This document shows, piece by piece, positions 40,945-47,539 of a stretch of 64,000 nucleotides of DNA. Made by a program: the position numbers and the translations under genes. The notes under the pieces are model-generated. The model saw only the letters and a program-made list of their open reading frames with translations. It was not told the DNA's origin and did no database searches. The stretch lies in IMG/VR virus record IMGVR_UViG_3300043403_000102, positions 1 to 64,000 of that record; one strand, 5' to 3'. The stretch comes from a virus. The stretch's first letter is position 1, and each line of letters begins with the position of its first letter.

Positions 40945-41168
40945 GTGTGCAATTTCCGAGTGAGCCTTGCTATGCGAAGGCACTCCTCGCAGATGTGAAT
41001 GTCGATCGACGGCTCCACCGCGTAAGCCCACTTCAAAGCGACGAAGTCCCCGCACAGCGTTTTGAAGTGACTGAGTATCGGGTTATGCCCTAGGGGTTCG
41101 CTGCTGAAGTGGTAGTCCTGCGCAAGGTCAGCACGCATCCTGCGGGCAGCCTTCTCCTCCTTGGTCAT
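40941..41168 (-). CDS. His-Cys-CxxC protein 4
   Basis: This 75-aa member starts at ATG 41168 (ATGA overlap). H20 lies in MRADLAQDYH; C39 in FKTLCGDFVALKW; CEEC at 60-63. Its N-terminal TKEEKAARRMRADL is nearly the same as in member 6, suggesting recent duplication. Confidence 0.7.
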   Translation of the reverse strand: MTKEEKAARRMRADLAQDYHFSSEPLGHNPILSHFKTLCGDFVALKWAYAVEPSIDIHICEECLRIARLTRKLHT

Positions 41169-41407
41169 GGTATCTTGCTCCGGGTTCTTAGGCGGCCTTC
41201 GGATAGGTGCGCACAGTCTGAGCACATCGTGTTACTCCGACCTGCAGGCATCGTGTAAGCTGACCACTGCAGCGGAGCGATGTCCCCGCATAGCGTGCGA
41301 AAATAGCCCGAGTGCAGATTGACGCTCGGGTGTTGATGGTGGGTGTAATGATAAAGCCGCGTGAGCTCTGCGCGCATCGAACACGCAGACAGGGCCTCCG
41401 CGGTCAT
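41165..41407 (-). CDS. His-Cys-CxxC protein 5
   Basis: 80 aa: MRAELTRLYH with H20, YFRTLCGDIAPLQW with C40, CSDC at 62-65, then a basic tail (GRLRTRSKIP). The start overlaps the previous stop by 4 nt. Confidence 0.7.
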   Translation of the reverse strand: MTAEALSACSMRAELTRLYHYTHHQHPSVNLHSGYFRTLCGDIAPLQWSAYTMPAGRSNTMCSDCAHLSEGRLRTRSKIP

Positions 41408-41670
41408 ACTGCTTCCTTCCTGTAAACTGTAGGGTCTCTTTCACCACGGGCCAAACGTTCGCAATCCAGGCACAAATCATCAGCCCTCAACCTTGACGTG
41501 GGTGTTGCATATAGAACGGACCACTCAACGGGGACAATGTCCCCACAAAGGGTCTTAAAGTAGCGAGACATACCGCTGTGGTACGTATCCCTGCGCTGAC
41601 TGAAGTGATACACCCTTACAAGGTCCGCGTGCATCCTGCGGGCGGCCTTCTCTTCCTCGGTCAAGGCCAT
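41404..41670 (-). CDS. His-Cys-CxxC protein 6
   Basis: 88 aa: ATG 41670 overlaps the preceding stop. MHADLVRVYH with H22, YFKTLCGDIVPVEW with C42, CLDC at 67-70 and a charged tail. The clearest example of the family consensus, nearest in sequence to members 4 and 5. Confidence 0.7.
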   Translation of the reverse strand: MALTEEEKAARRMHADLVRVYHFSQRRDTYHSGMSRYFKTLCGDIVPVEWSVLYATPTSRLRADDLCLDCERLARGERDPTVYRKEAV

Positions 41671-41906
41671 GTGATCTGCCCTGGTATCCGTTCACCGACT
41701 ACCACGCGCGCGCAGTCAGGGCACATCTGGTCGGAGGCGTTGACCGTGTTTGGGTACGAACAGACCCAGCGCGATGGAATAAGCACCCCGCACTTCGAGC
41801 GAAAGAAGTGCCCTTCCATCGCCGGGATGGCGATGTCGGCGTAGTGGTAGACCTCGGCCATGTTCGCCGTCATTAACGACACTCGAAAGTCTTGGTTGGT
41901 GATCAT
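41661..41906 (-). CDS. His-Cys-CxxC protein 7
   Basis: 81 aa from ATG 41906 (ATGA overlap). MAEVYH with H21, FRSKCGVLIPSRW with C39, CPDC at 62-65. The LCGD motif is changed to KCGV, so the Asp is not essential to the fold. Confidence 0.65.
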   Translation of the reverse strand: MITNQDFRVSLMTANMAEVYHYADIAIPAMEGHFFRSKCGVLIPSRWVCSYPNTVNASDQMCPDCARVVVGERIPGQITWP

Positions 41907-42178
41907 AAACCTCTGCCCACAAGCCCGCCCATCAGGATGCTGTAACACAGGGGGCAGATTAGGTCGGCCAAGATCCTGTCCTTCGATTTAATCCAGGGGC
42001 CCCTAGGCACGTACGCTTCACACCAGGCCCTATAGAACGCTTGGCCCTCGTCGTTGTACATGGCAGGGTAGCCCATCCAGATGTGGACGACCTGAGCCAA
42101 CTCGGCTTCCATCGTGAACTTGACGGCGTCGAAGTCCGCGATGGCTTGGGTGGAGTACTTAGGTGGTGGCGAGCCCAT
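41903..42178 (-). CDS. His-Cys-CxxC protein 8
   Basis: 91 aa with a longer N-terminus (PPPKYSTQAIADFDAVKF). MEAELAQVVH with H32, AWCEAYVPRGPW with C53, CPLC at 75-78. ATG 42178 is 6 nt after TAAATA of motif copy d, so it is the first gene of its transcript. Confidence 0.65.
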   Translation of the reverse strand: MGSPPPKYSTQAIADFDAVKFTMEAELAQVVHIWMGYPAMYNDEGQAFYRAWCEAYVPRGPWIKSKDRILADLICPLCYSILMGGLVGRGL

Positions 42179-42184
42179 GCCTTG

Positions 42185-42210
42185 TATTTAGGGCAGCCAT
42201 TCAGGTTTAC
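42185..42210 (-). promoter_or_regulatory. GTAAAC-N13-CTAAATA promoter-like motif (copy d)
   Basis: GTAAAC at 42205-42210 includes the TAA stop of the upstream gene; CTAAATA is at 42185-42191. TAAATA is 6 nt from ATG 42178. Confidence 0.65.
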
Positions 42211-42452
42211 CCAGGGAACGAGGCACACTCGGGGCACACGGGGCTGTCGATGCCCACTGACGTCCCTTCAATCACGAGGACGCCACACAGGCCTTCGAGC
42301 AGGCCTTGCCCTATCGGACGTAGGCGCAGGTGCCGCACGCGATCCGTGTTCTCAAGGACTCTGCGCATGCGCTCGACCCGATTGCGCGCTCGACGCTCCT
42401 TAGCAGCACGGCGCTTGCGGCTGACGACTTGGATCTTCTGGCTCTTGGTCAT
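42207..42452 (-). CDS. His-Cys-CxxC protein 9 (basic N-terminus)
   Basis: 81 aa from ATG 42452 (ATGA overlap). A very basic stretch (SRKRRAAKERRARNRVERMRR) precedes H41, C56 in GLCGVLV and CPEC at 73-76. The basic region could bind nucleic acid. Confidence 0.65.
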   Translation of the reverse strand: MTKSQKIQVVSRKRRAAKERRARNRVERMRRVLENTDRVRHLRLRPIGQGLLEGLCGVLVIEGTSVGIDSPVCPECASFPG

Positions 42453-42679
42453 CTCAGCGCCCGCCTTGCCATGCAGTCCTCGCATCGAACCAGCGTCTCG
42501 TCCCACCTCATACGGTGAGGGCTAAGGGTGATCCATTTGCGAGGCACCACGTCACCGCACAGTGTTTCGACAGGCTCGTCGTCAACATCCTCAGTGGGCC
42601 TTGACGATAATAAATGCTTGGGAAAATGGGACACCCCCACCAACTCAGCACGCATCAAGGACGCGGGGTTCATCTTCAT
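42449..42679 (-). CDS. His-Cys-CxxC protein 10
   Basis: 76 aa: LMRAELVGVSH with H18, VETLCGDVVPRKW with C41, CEDC at 66-69. The spacing between H and C is longer than in most members because of an acidic insert (PTEDVDDEP). Confidence 0.7.
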   Translation of the reverse strand: MKMNPASLMRAELVGVSHFPKHLLSSRPTEDVDDEPVETLCGDVVPRKWITLSPHRMRWDETLVRCEDCMARRALR

Positions 42680-42921
42680 AGGCCCCTCAAGTAGGGCACA
42701 TGAATGCGATGGTATTCGCGCAAGCAGTCAGGGCACCAGTACGGGGTCTTGTCTGTGACCTCGTGAAAGCGCGTGGTGATCCACTTGAACGTCACGACCT
42801 CGCCGCACAAGGTTTCGATGGGGTGCTGGTCATACAGTTGCTCTCGGGACAAGACATGCCTGTGGTAGTGAAATACCCCGCGAAGGTCGGCACGCATAAG
42901 GTTTGCCTGGTCCATCACCAT
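42676..42921 (-). CDS. His-Cys-CxxC protein 11
   Basis: 81 aa: LMRADLRGVFH with H18, IETLCGEVVTFKW with C39, CPDC at 63-66, then an aromatic/basic tail. Closest to member 10, with which it shares the (R/A)(D/E)L-x-GV core. Start overlaps none of its upstream neighbour (10-nt gap). Confidence 0.7.
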   Translation of the reverse strand: MVMDQANLMRADLRGVFHYHRHVLSREQLYDQHPIETLCGEVVTFKWITTRFHEVTDKTPYWCPDCLREYHRIHVPYLRGL

Positions 42922-42931
42922 TTCCCCTGCT

Positions 42932-43141
42932 TCATCCTACGACTGCCGTTCCATCTAGGCAGGCGGGGCACCAGGGGTATTCGAGGGACGCGAATCGCTC
43001 CTCGGCAGTGACGATGACCCACGAACGGTGAACCACATCGCCGCAAAGCGCTTTCGTAAGTGGTTTCGCCACCTCACCAACGGCAATGAAGTGCTTCACA
43101 CCTATGAGGGTATCTCGCATGAGTGCGGCTCGCGCGTTCAT
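42932..43141 (-). CDS. His-Cys-CxxC protein 12
   Basis: 69 aa from ATG 43141 (ATGA overlap). LMRDTLIGVKH with H17, TKALCGDVVHRSW with C33, CPAC at 58-61. A longer upstream frame reads over the neighbouring gene and is rejected. Confidence 0.7.
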   Translation of the reverse strand: MNARAALMRDTLIGVKHFIAVGEVAKPLTKALCGDVVHRSWVIVTAEERFASLEYPWCPACLDGTAVVG

Positions 43142-43338
43142 CGGGCCTGCCAAAGCTGGAGGCACTCCGCGCACTTGATGTCCTCGGGGAAGTGCACGAT
43201 GTGATTGCTCCCTACCGATAACTTTCGCCCACAGTACGCCCATGAAGTTGCGGCGTGCACAGAGTACGCCCTTACGATATGAGGCCCGGTCAGCAAGGCC
43301 TCTACTCGCGCGGCGGCTTTCAGATCATCAAAGGTCAT
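43138..43338 (-). CDS. His-Cys-CxxC protein 13
   Basis: 66 aa from ATG 43338 (ATGA overlap). H20 or H28, C36 in SWAYCGRKL, CAEC at 56-59. The LCGD Asp is replaced by Arg. The most diverged of the main run. Confidence 0.65.
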   Translation of the reverse strand: MTFDDLKAAARVEALLTGPHIVRAYSVHAATSWAYCGRKLSVGSNHIVHFPEDIKCAECLQLWQAR

Positions 43339-43568
43339 CCGCCCACCGGGTCCTGCCTCTTTATCACCCCGTGAAGGGCCAGGCATTCGAGGCAGGCGGG
43401 CGCTGGCATGATCCACGGGTTGAACTCGGAGAACCACTGAGCCGGGACGTAGTCCCTGCATAGCGTCTCTATGAGGGGGGCTGTGCAGGCTCGGCCCGGG
43501 TACCTCCTGAGATGCTTAACCCCGTTAAGGGCCGCCCGCATAATACCCGCCTGCACCTCCTTGGTCAT
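43335..43568 (-). CDS. His-Cys-CxxC protein 14
   Basis: 77 aa: IMRAALNGVKH with H19, IETLCRDYVPAQW with C37, CLEC at 59-62. ATG 43568 overlaps the stop of the terminase ATPase gene, so the mini-protein run is translationally coupled to the packaging motor gene. Confidence 0.7.
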   Translation of the reverse strand: MTKEVQAGIMRAALNGVKHLRRYPGRACTAPLIETLCRDYVPAQWFSEFNPWIMPAPACLECLALHGVIKRQDPVGG

Positions 43569-44425
43569 CCGCCCACCAGCTTGAACGGTGCGGTCTGAGG
43601 CCCCCCAACGAGCGGGTACGAGATAGGGTCAGGCGCCCCGATGAGTTCCTGCTCGATGACGTCGCACCCCTGGGATACGCGCTGGATGAGCGTGCACCAG
43701 CCGGGGCGCTGCATAAGGTGATGGGTGGCGTCGTCCAGGTGCCAGGGCGTCCCGATGTACAGCACGCGGGCGTCGGGCTCTAGGCGGCTCAACCACGTGC
43801 TCTCGATGAACTGAAGGACCTTGGACCGCTGGGTGGAGTCGAAGCTGTTCTTCTGGTCGACGACGTCGTCAAAGATCATGATGTCCGCTCGTCCACCCAC
43901 GCCCGTCGTGAGGATGCCTCGGGCGTGAATGCTCGGGTCGATGGCCCCGCCCGTACGCTCCAAGTAGATCTCATGGCCCGCCCATTTGCGACCTCGACGG
44001 ATGCCAGGGAAAATGCCCTTGAAGGCTGCGGTCTCGATGAGGGCCTTGGCCCTCTCGACTCGTTTGGTGGCGCTGCTGTCGTCGTTGGTGATGACCTTGA
44101 TTCGGAGGTTCGGATCTCTACCCAGGGACCACGCGATAAGAGGCACCGCAAGCGTGGAGCTTTTACCGTGACCGAAGGGCGCCATGATCATGGCCTTGAG
44201 TCCACGGGACCAGCAGTACTTAAGGTGAAGGATCCACTGTATGTGGATGGGGCTTAGGCGCAGTGGATGGCCGTGGTCGTCCTGGACCACACGCTCGATG
44301 AACAGACCGAGGTCCCCCTTGGCTGCGTCGGAGGCGCGGGCCATCGTTGCATACATCAGCAGGAGCTTGCGCCGCTGGGCCAGGGGCAACATGTCCGCGA
44401 TGGTCGTTGTGGTCGTCTCAGCCAT
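43565..44425 (-). CDS. Large terminase, N-terminal ATPase domain (separate gene)
   Basis: The 286-aa protein is a complete terminase ATPase without nuclease: a QWILHLKYCWSRGLKAMIMAP lead-in, Walker A PFGHGKSS (83-90), Walker B DIMIFDDVV (181-189) with catalytic Asp pair, and motif III YIGTPWH (223-229). It stops after TAPFKLVGG where the linker to the nuclease would begin. The nuclease half lies at 29275-30048. The ATPase drives DNA translocation through the portal. No intein blocks are seen at the C-terminus. It follows family-B mini-protein genes and precedes family-A ones. Confidence 0.88.
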   Translation of the reverse strand: MAETTTTTIADMLPLAQRRKLLLMYATMARASDAAKGDLGLFIERVVQDDHGHPLRLSPIHIQWILHLKYCWSRGLKAMIMAPFGHGKSSTLAVPLIAWSLGRDPNLRIKVITNDDSSATKRVERAKALIETAAFKGIFPGIRRGRKWAGHEIYLERTGGAIDPSIHARGILTTGVGGRADIMIFDDVVDQKNSFDSTQRSKVLQFIESTWLSRLEPDARVLYIGTPWHLDDATHHLMQRPGWCTLIQRVSQGCDVIEQELIGAPDPISYPLVGGPQTAPFKLVGG

Positions 44426-44633
44426 GATACTGATCCCCGGACATCAAGGCACGCCAAGCCAGGCAGGCTGGGCATGTCGCAAGAGCCAGGACTCTAACAA
44501 AGTGCCCATTGACGTCGCACTTCGCCCAGTCGCCCCACACGGCGTCGCCCGGGGTATCGAAGGCAGGGAACACACCGCACGGGCCATTGGCGTAGTGAAT
44601 GTCGCCCGTCGGCTTGTAGGTAATGCGGGTCAT
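44418..44633 (-). CDS. GPC-type His-Cys-CxxC protein 15
   Basis: 71 aa. A second subfamily: H13 in DIHYANGPC with C19 six residues later, WAKC, and CPAC at 54-57 followed by AW. Overlaps the terminase ATPase start by 8 nt. Confidence 0.65.
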   Translation of the reverse strand: MTRITYKPTGDIHYANGPCGVFPAFDTPGDAVWGDWAKCDVNGHFVRVLALATCPACLAWRALMSGDQYHG

Positions 44634-44639
44634 CCGGGG

Positions 44640-44870
44640 TTACTCGGCCTCCCGCATGCGTGCCCATGTATCGTCGGGGTTGGCGTCAACGAGCATGCGC
44701 CATGCTTTGCAGGCGGGACAGTTGACGACGCGTGTGTGCAACCTGGGCGTCTTGTCCGAAGCACACTTCGCGTACTTAAACGTCGACCACCACGTACCAT
44801 CGCTCACGCGGCACTTGTCACTAAAGCAAGGACCCTGCAGGTAATGGATAATCAGTACGCTAAACGGCAT
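44640..44870 (-). CDS. GPC-type His-Cys-CxxC protein 16
   Basis: 76 aa: IIHYLQGPC with H9 and C15, YAKC near 33-36, CPAC at 51-54 followed by KAW. An extra cysteine pair (C20, C36) could add a disulfide or second metal site. Confidence 0.65.
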   Translation of the reverse strand: MPFSVLIIHYLQGPCFSDKCRVSDGTWWSTFKYAKCASDKTPRLHTRVVNCPACKAWRMLVDANPDDTWARMREAE

Positions 44871-45087
44871 GGCTCAGGGCCTCCCACATCGCGCAAGCAG
44901 GGCACATCTCGTCGTCACCCATAGTCCCAGCGCGAGCAACCCACGCCTCCCACATCTTCGGGAACATGTGATCGTAGTTCTTTAAATGGTAGTGGCTGCT
45001 GTGCTGGGTAAACGTCGGCGTGCCCTCGGGGCAAACACAAGGGCCGTCCACGTAGTGAGCAAGGCGTACCAAATCGAAGGCGCTCAT
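44860..45087 (-). CDS. GPC-type His-Cys-CxxC protein 17
   Basis: 75 aa from ATG 45087 (a GTG directly upstream is possible): LAHYVDGPC with H11 and C17, a His-rich middle (QHSSHYHLKNYDH), CPAC at 62-65 then MW. It begins 7 nt after TAAATA of motif copy e. Confidence 0.65.
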   Translation of the reverse strand: MSAFDLVRLAHYVDGPCVCPEGTPTFTQHSSHYHLKNYDHMFPKMWEAWVARAGTMGDDEMCPACAMWEALSHAV

Positions 45088-45094
45088 CACTTTG

Positions 45095-45120
45095 TATTTA
45101 GGGCCGGGCGTTCGGGTTAC
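45095..45120 (-). promoter_or_regulatory. GTAACC-N13-CTAAATA promoter-like motif (copy e)
   Basis: A one-base variant: GGTAACC in place of GGTAAACC (hexamer at 45115-45120), with CTAAATA at 45095-45101 at the normal spacing. TAAATA is 7 nt from ATG 45087. Confidence 0.55.
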
Positions 45121-45407
45121 CTAGATTGTCCAGTTGGCGGGATCATCGTACTGTCGCACTTCAGCACTTCAGGTGCGGCGAGCTCCCGCCACATCTCGCA
45201 CGCGGGGCAGTAGTCGAACCCGGCATCGGCGTGCTCGAACCACGCATGTCGCTTGTAGGCACCTCCATAAAACTGGTGAAGCTCGGGGTCATAGTCCTTT
45301 GGCTTTGTACACGGCCCTCCTTCATGGTGCACGAGCAACCCGCCGCTAAGAACTGACCGGGGGTTGCGGAGTAAGCTCGTGCAGGCCAAGCGCTGAGGAA
45401 GGGTCAT
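45117..45407 (-). CDS. GPC-type His-Cys-CxxC protein 18
   Basis: 96 aa from ATG 45407 (ATGA overlap). VHHEGGPC with H27 and C33, then RHAWFEHADAGFDYCPACEMW with CPAC at 67-70. The N- and C-terminal extensions are longer than in its sisters. Confidence 0.65.
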   Translation of the reverse strand: MTLPQRLACTSLLRNPRSVLSGGLLVHHEGGPCTKPKDYDPELHQFYGGAYKRHAWFEHADAGFDYCPACEMWRELAAPEVLKCDSTMIPPTGQSR

Positions 45408-45607
45408 CGCTCGGCCGCCATGAAGCGTGCAAACATCTCGCATGCGGGGCAGCGTCGTATGTCGACGCCATCACCAGAAGGCTCGAACCAGGTTCGGTAA
45501 TGGATACGCCCTGCCCTCTCGTGCGTTTCGTGTTCATAGCCTGGCGGCTTCACGCAGGGTCCCTCCTCATAGTGCGCGATGTAGCCGTACTTAGTTCTTG
45601 GGGTCAT
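45404..45607 (-). CDS. GPC-type His-Cys-CxxC protein 19
   Basis: 67 aa from ATG 45607, overlapping the end of the small terminase candidate by 17 nt. IAHYEEGPC with H12 and C18, YRTWFEPSGDGVDI, CPAC at 53-56 then EMF. It is close to member 18, sharing the WFE and CPACEM segments, and is the first of the array in transcription order. Confidence 0.65.
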   Translation of the reverse strand: MTPRTKYGYIAHYEEGPCVKPPGYEHETHERAGRIHYRTWFEPSGDGVDIRRCPACEMFARFMAAER

Positions 45608-46436
45608 CGCTGCTCGTGGTGGTGACGGTACCGAAGAGGTCCTCGGCGCTAACACCGGGGGGCATGGCACCTCCGCTGGTGATGATGTAGTCGAGCTGCT
45701 CGGGCGTGAGCTTCTGAAAGGCGGCGAGCGCAGAGGCTGCGGTGCCCATGATCTCGGCCCGCGAGGTAGGGCCCCCACGCCAGAAGGACTCGATGCGACC
45801 GACGGCCTCGACGGAGTTGACGATGGTGCGCCAGGCATCGGCCATCTCAAGCGCGGAAGCAGGGACATCCTCATCGATGACATGAACGTCGCCGTGCTTG
45901 TCGAGCACCTTGCGTTTGCGGTTCTTGATGAACTCGGCGCGCTGGGTCGCGACGTTGGCCTTCATGATGAGGTTGCCGAGGCCAATCTTGGTGGCGTGGG
46001 AGAGCTTGAGCATGTGGGCCTTGTTGGCCTCCCACTCCTCGGACTCCTTCTTTTTCTTGTCCTCGATGGTGCTGGTCTTGGCCGTGGCTGCGGCTGCCTC
46101 CCATACGCGCAGTCGTTCGATGAATGATGGGAACCCACGCTCGGGATAGCCGTCCTCGACGAGGCGCGAGATGGTCTGAAAGGACAGGGAGAACATGGCG
46201 GAAAGCCTGGACTTATTGCGGGTGCCGTCTCGCCAGGATTCCCATATGGCTTCGTAGAGCTCGGCGTCGATGCGCTTGCCGTGGTGCTTGTGCTTGGGGT
46301 CGCCCTTGATGACCTTGCGCTTACCCTTGATGTAGCTCCCGCCGTTCTTGGCTGTGGTGTGCGGGGGTGGTATGACCGTCGTGGGGTCGGGGACGTTTGG
46401 CGGTGGTGGTGCTGGCGGGTCGTTCGGGTTGGACAT
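45591..46436 (-). CDS. Candidate terminase small subunit
   Basis: The 281-aa protein has a Pro-rich N-terminus, an HTH-like segment (IDAELYEAIWESWRDGTRNKS, then FSLSFQTISRLVEDGYP, about 55-100), a long charged coiled coil (STIEDKKKKESEEWEANKAH), and a C-terminal LTPEQLDYIITSGGAMPPG tail. DNA-binding HTH plus coiled coil plus short C-terminal tail is the build of small terminases, and it is the closest such gene to the large terminase ATPase. The assignment is by architecture and neighbourhood. Confidence 0.5.
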   Translation of the reverse strand: MSNPNDPPAPPPPNVPDPTTVIPPPHTTAKNGGSYIKGKRKVIKGDPKHKHHGKRIDAELYEAIWESWRDGTRNKSRLSAMFSLSFQTISRLVEDGYPERGFPSFIERLRVWEAAAATAKTSTIEDKKKKESEEWEANKAHMLKLSHATKIGLGNLIMKANVATQRAEFIKNRKRKVLDKHGDVHVIDEDVPASALEMADAWRTIVNSVEAVGRIESFWRGGPTSRAEIMGTAASALAAFQKLTPEQLDYIITSGGAMPPGVSAEDLFGTVTTTSSDDPKN

Positions 46437-46522
46437 GTCTGGTCTCCTCCTTGGGGTATCCCGCCTGCCGGTGCGCTGTCCGTGAGCGTACTGGGGAGTC
46501 GAAGAGCGGGGTGCTGATGGTT

Positions 46523-46552
46523 AAGATACGCCGCGTGATGGGCTTTGGGCAA
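46523..46552 (-). promoter_or_regulatory. Possible sigma-70-type promoter before small terminase candidate
   Basis: Minus-strand TTGCCC (46547-46552) and TATCTT (46523-46528) are 18 nt apart, within the 175-nt non-coding stretch 46437-46611. AAGGAGG-like sequence precedes ATG 46436. Weak evidence. Confidence 0.35.
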
Positions 46553-46611
46553 GGAGGCTTGGATTAGGCGGGGTTCGGGTACGGGCTGGAAGATGGCTAT
46601 GCTGCAGAGTT

Positions 46612-46947
46612 TCAGGGCGTGGTCTCGTCATCCTGCTCGGCGTAACGAGCCAGCCGGTAAGCCATGTCGGCGGCGACGTGCTCGACGTAGAACTGCGCAG
46701 CGAGGTCTTTGAGGTCTTGGATTACCTGGTCTTCGGGGGCTCTGTTTGTTATCCGGCGTCGAACGCGATGCGGGGGATCTGGGTAGTTGCGCAGCTCGAC
46801 GGTGACGCGCCCTATGCGGCTGATGATACAAAAGGAGCCGCTCGTACCAATCCAATCAAGCCTGCCGTTGGAAGCGGGCTTGCCGCATATGGAGTTGCTG
46901 TAGAGCGAGCCATAGGGCTTCCACAGCAGGGTGGGGTGACTGCTCAT
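46612..46947 (-). CDS. Hypothetical protein, W-(YR)-family-like member 1
   Basis: 111 aa from ATG 46947 (ATGA overlap). Beta-rich first half (SFCIISRIGRVTVELRN) and a helical C-terminus (LKDLAAQFYVEHVAADMAYRLARYAE). The strand-then-helix plan is shared with the next two upstream genes, so it may be a distant paralogue. Confidence 0.5.
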   Translation of the reverse strand: MSSHPTLLWKPYGSLYSNSICGKPASNGRLDWIGTSGSFCIISRIGRVTVELRNYPDPPHRVRRRITNRAPEDQVIQDLKDLAAQFYVEHVAADMAYRLARYAEQDDETTP

Positions 46948-47228
46948 AGATCCCATCTCGGCTTCACACCATGCTCCAGCAGCTTGGCGAAATGCTCGGC
47001 CACAAGTTCCTCCCAGCGGGCCTGCGCCATGGCCTTGGCCGTATCCATCGTGACGTCAAGGGCCTTCGTCAGAAGGAAGTTTTCGCACATGATGGGGCTC
47101 GGGATGCTGCGGACTTGAACGCGATACTGGTTGGGCTCAATCCAGACGGTGGCCACGTGCCTGTCATCTGCCGTGAACCCGTTACAAGCCAGGGCTTCGA
47201 AGCCGTTGTACGTCCAGCGAAGGCTCAT
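46944..47228 (-). CDS. Hypothetical protein, W-(YR)-family member 2
   Basis: 94 aa: RWTYNGFEALACNGFTADDRH, then VATVWIEPNQYRVQVRS, then a helix TAKAMAQARWEELVAEHFAKLL. The IEP..YR.Q. strand is shared with member 3. Coupled at both ends by 4-nt overlaps. Function unknown. Confidence 0.55.
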   Translation of the reverse strand: MSLRWTYNGFEALACNGFTADDRHVATVWIEPNQYRVQVRSIPSPIMCENFLLTKALDVTMDTAKAMAQARWEELVAEHFAKLLEHGVKPRWDL

Positions 47229-47500
47229 GGCTTGCTAAGACGCTTGGCCATGCTTCCGGCCACCGCGCGCTCAAAGGCCCCTTGGGCGTTGCGTTTGGCG
47301 TCGTTCAAGGTGACCCCCTGGGTGGAGAACATGAACTGCTCGGTGGTGATCCATGAGGCGAAGATCTGAATTCGATACCGTTGCATCTGGGGCTCCAGCC
47401 ATATGATGGACGCCAGGCAGTGAGTGTCAGGCGTGAACCCGTCGACGCGATTGTCAACGACGCCCCCCCATTGAATCAATCTGCCCTTGACGATGTCCAT
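47225..47500 (-). CDS. Hypothetical protein, W-(YR)-family member 3
   Basis: 91 aa from ATG 47500 (AAGGA about 7 nt upstream). IQWGGVVDNRVDGFTPDTH, ASIIWLEPQMQRYRIQIFA, and helix DAKRNAQGAFERAVAGSMAKRL. Closely parallels member 2. A hairpin (47516-47539) lies just before its SD. Confidence 0.55.
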   Translation of the reverse strand: MDIVKGRLIQWGGVVDNRVDGFTPDTHCLASIIWLEPQMQRYRIQIFASWITTEQFMFSTQGVTLNDAKRNAQGAFERAVAGSMAKRLSKP

Positions 47501-47515
47501 GTTGGTCCTTATGCT

Positions 47516-47539
47516 AAGTGTCCCCCGTGGGGGACACTT
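47516..47539 (-). promoter_or_regulatory. Intergenic 11-bp inverted repeat
   Basis: A perfect inverted repeat, AAGTGTCCCCC then GT then its complement, starts directly after the stop of the upstream gene and ends a few nt before the next SD. There is no U-tract, so it is more likely an mRNA-processing or translation-control hairpin, or a protein-binding dyad, than a terminator. Confidence 0.55.

Noticed and set aside
29275-44425. Split-intein explanation for the two terminase halves
   Set aside because: Neither the C-terminus of the ATPase product nor the N-terminus of the nuclease product carries intein blocks or the required Cys/Ser junction residues; both end cleanly at a domain border.
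38325-45607. CRISPR-like or repeat-array reading of the mini-gene zone
   Set aside because: The repetition is at protein level only; DNA copies are too diverged and spaced as genes.
45404-45883. Longer 159-codon form of the first mini-protein gene
   Set aside because: The upstream part only reads out of frame over the small terminase candidate; ATG 45607 gives a product matching its family.
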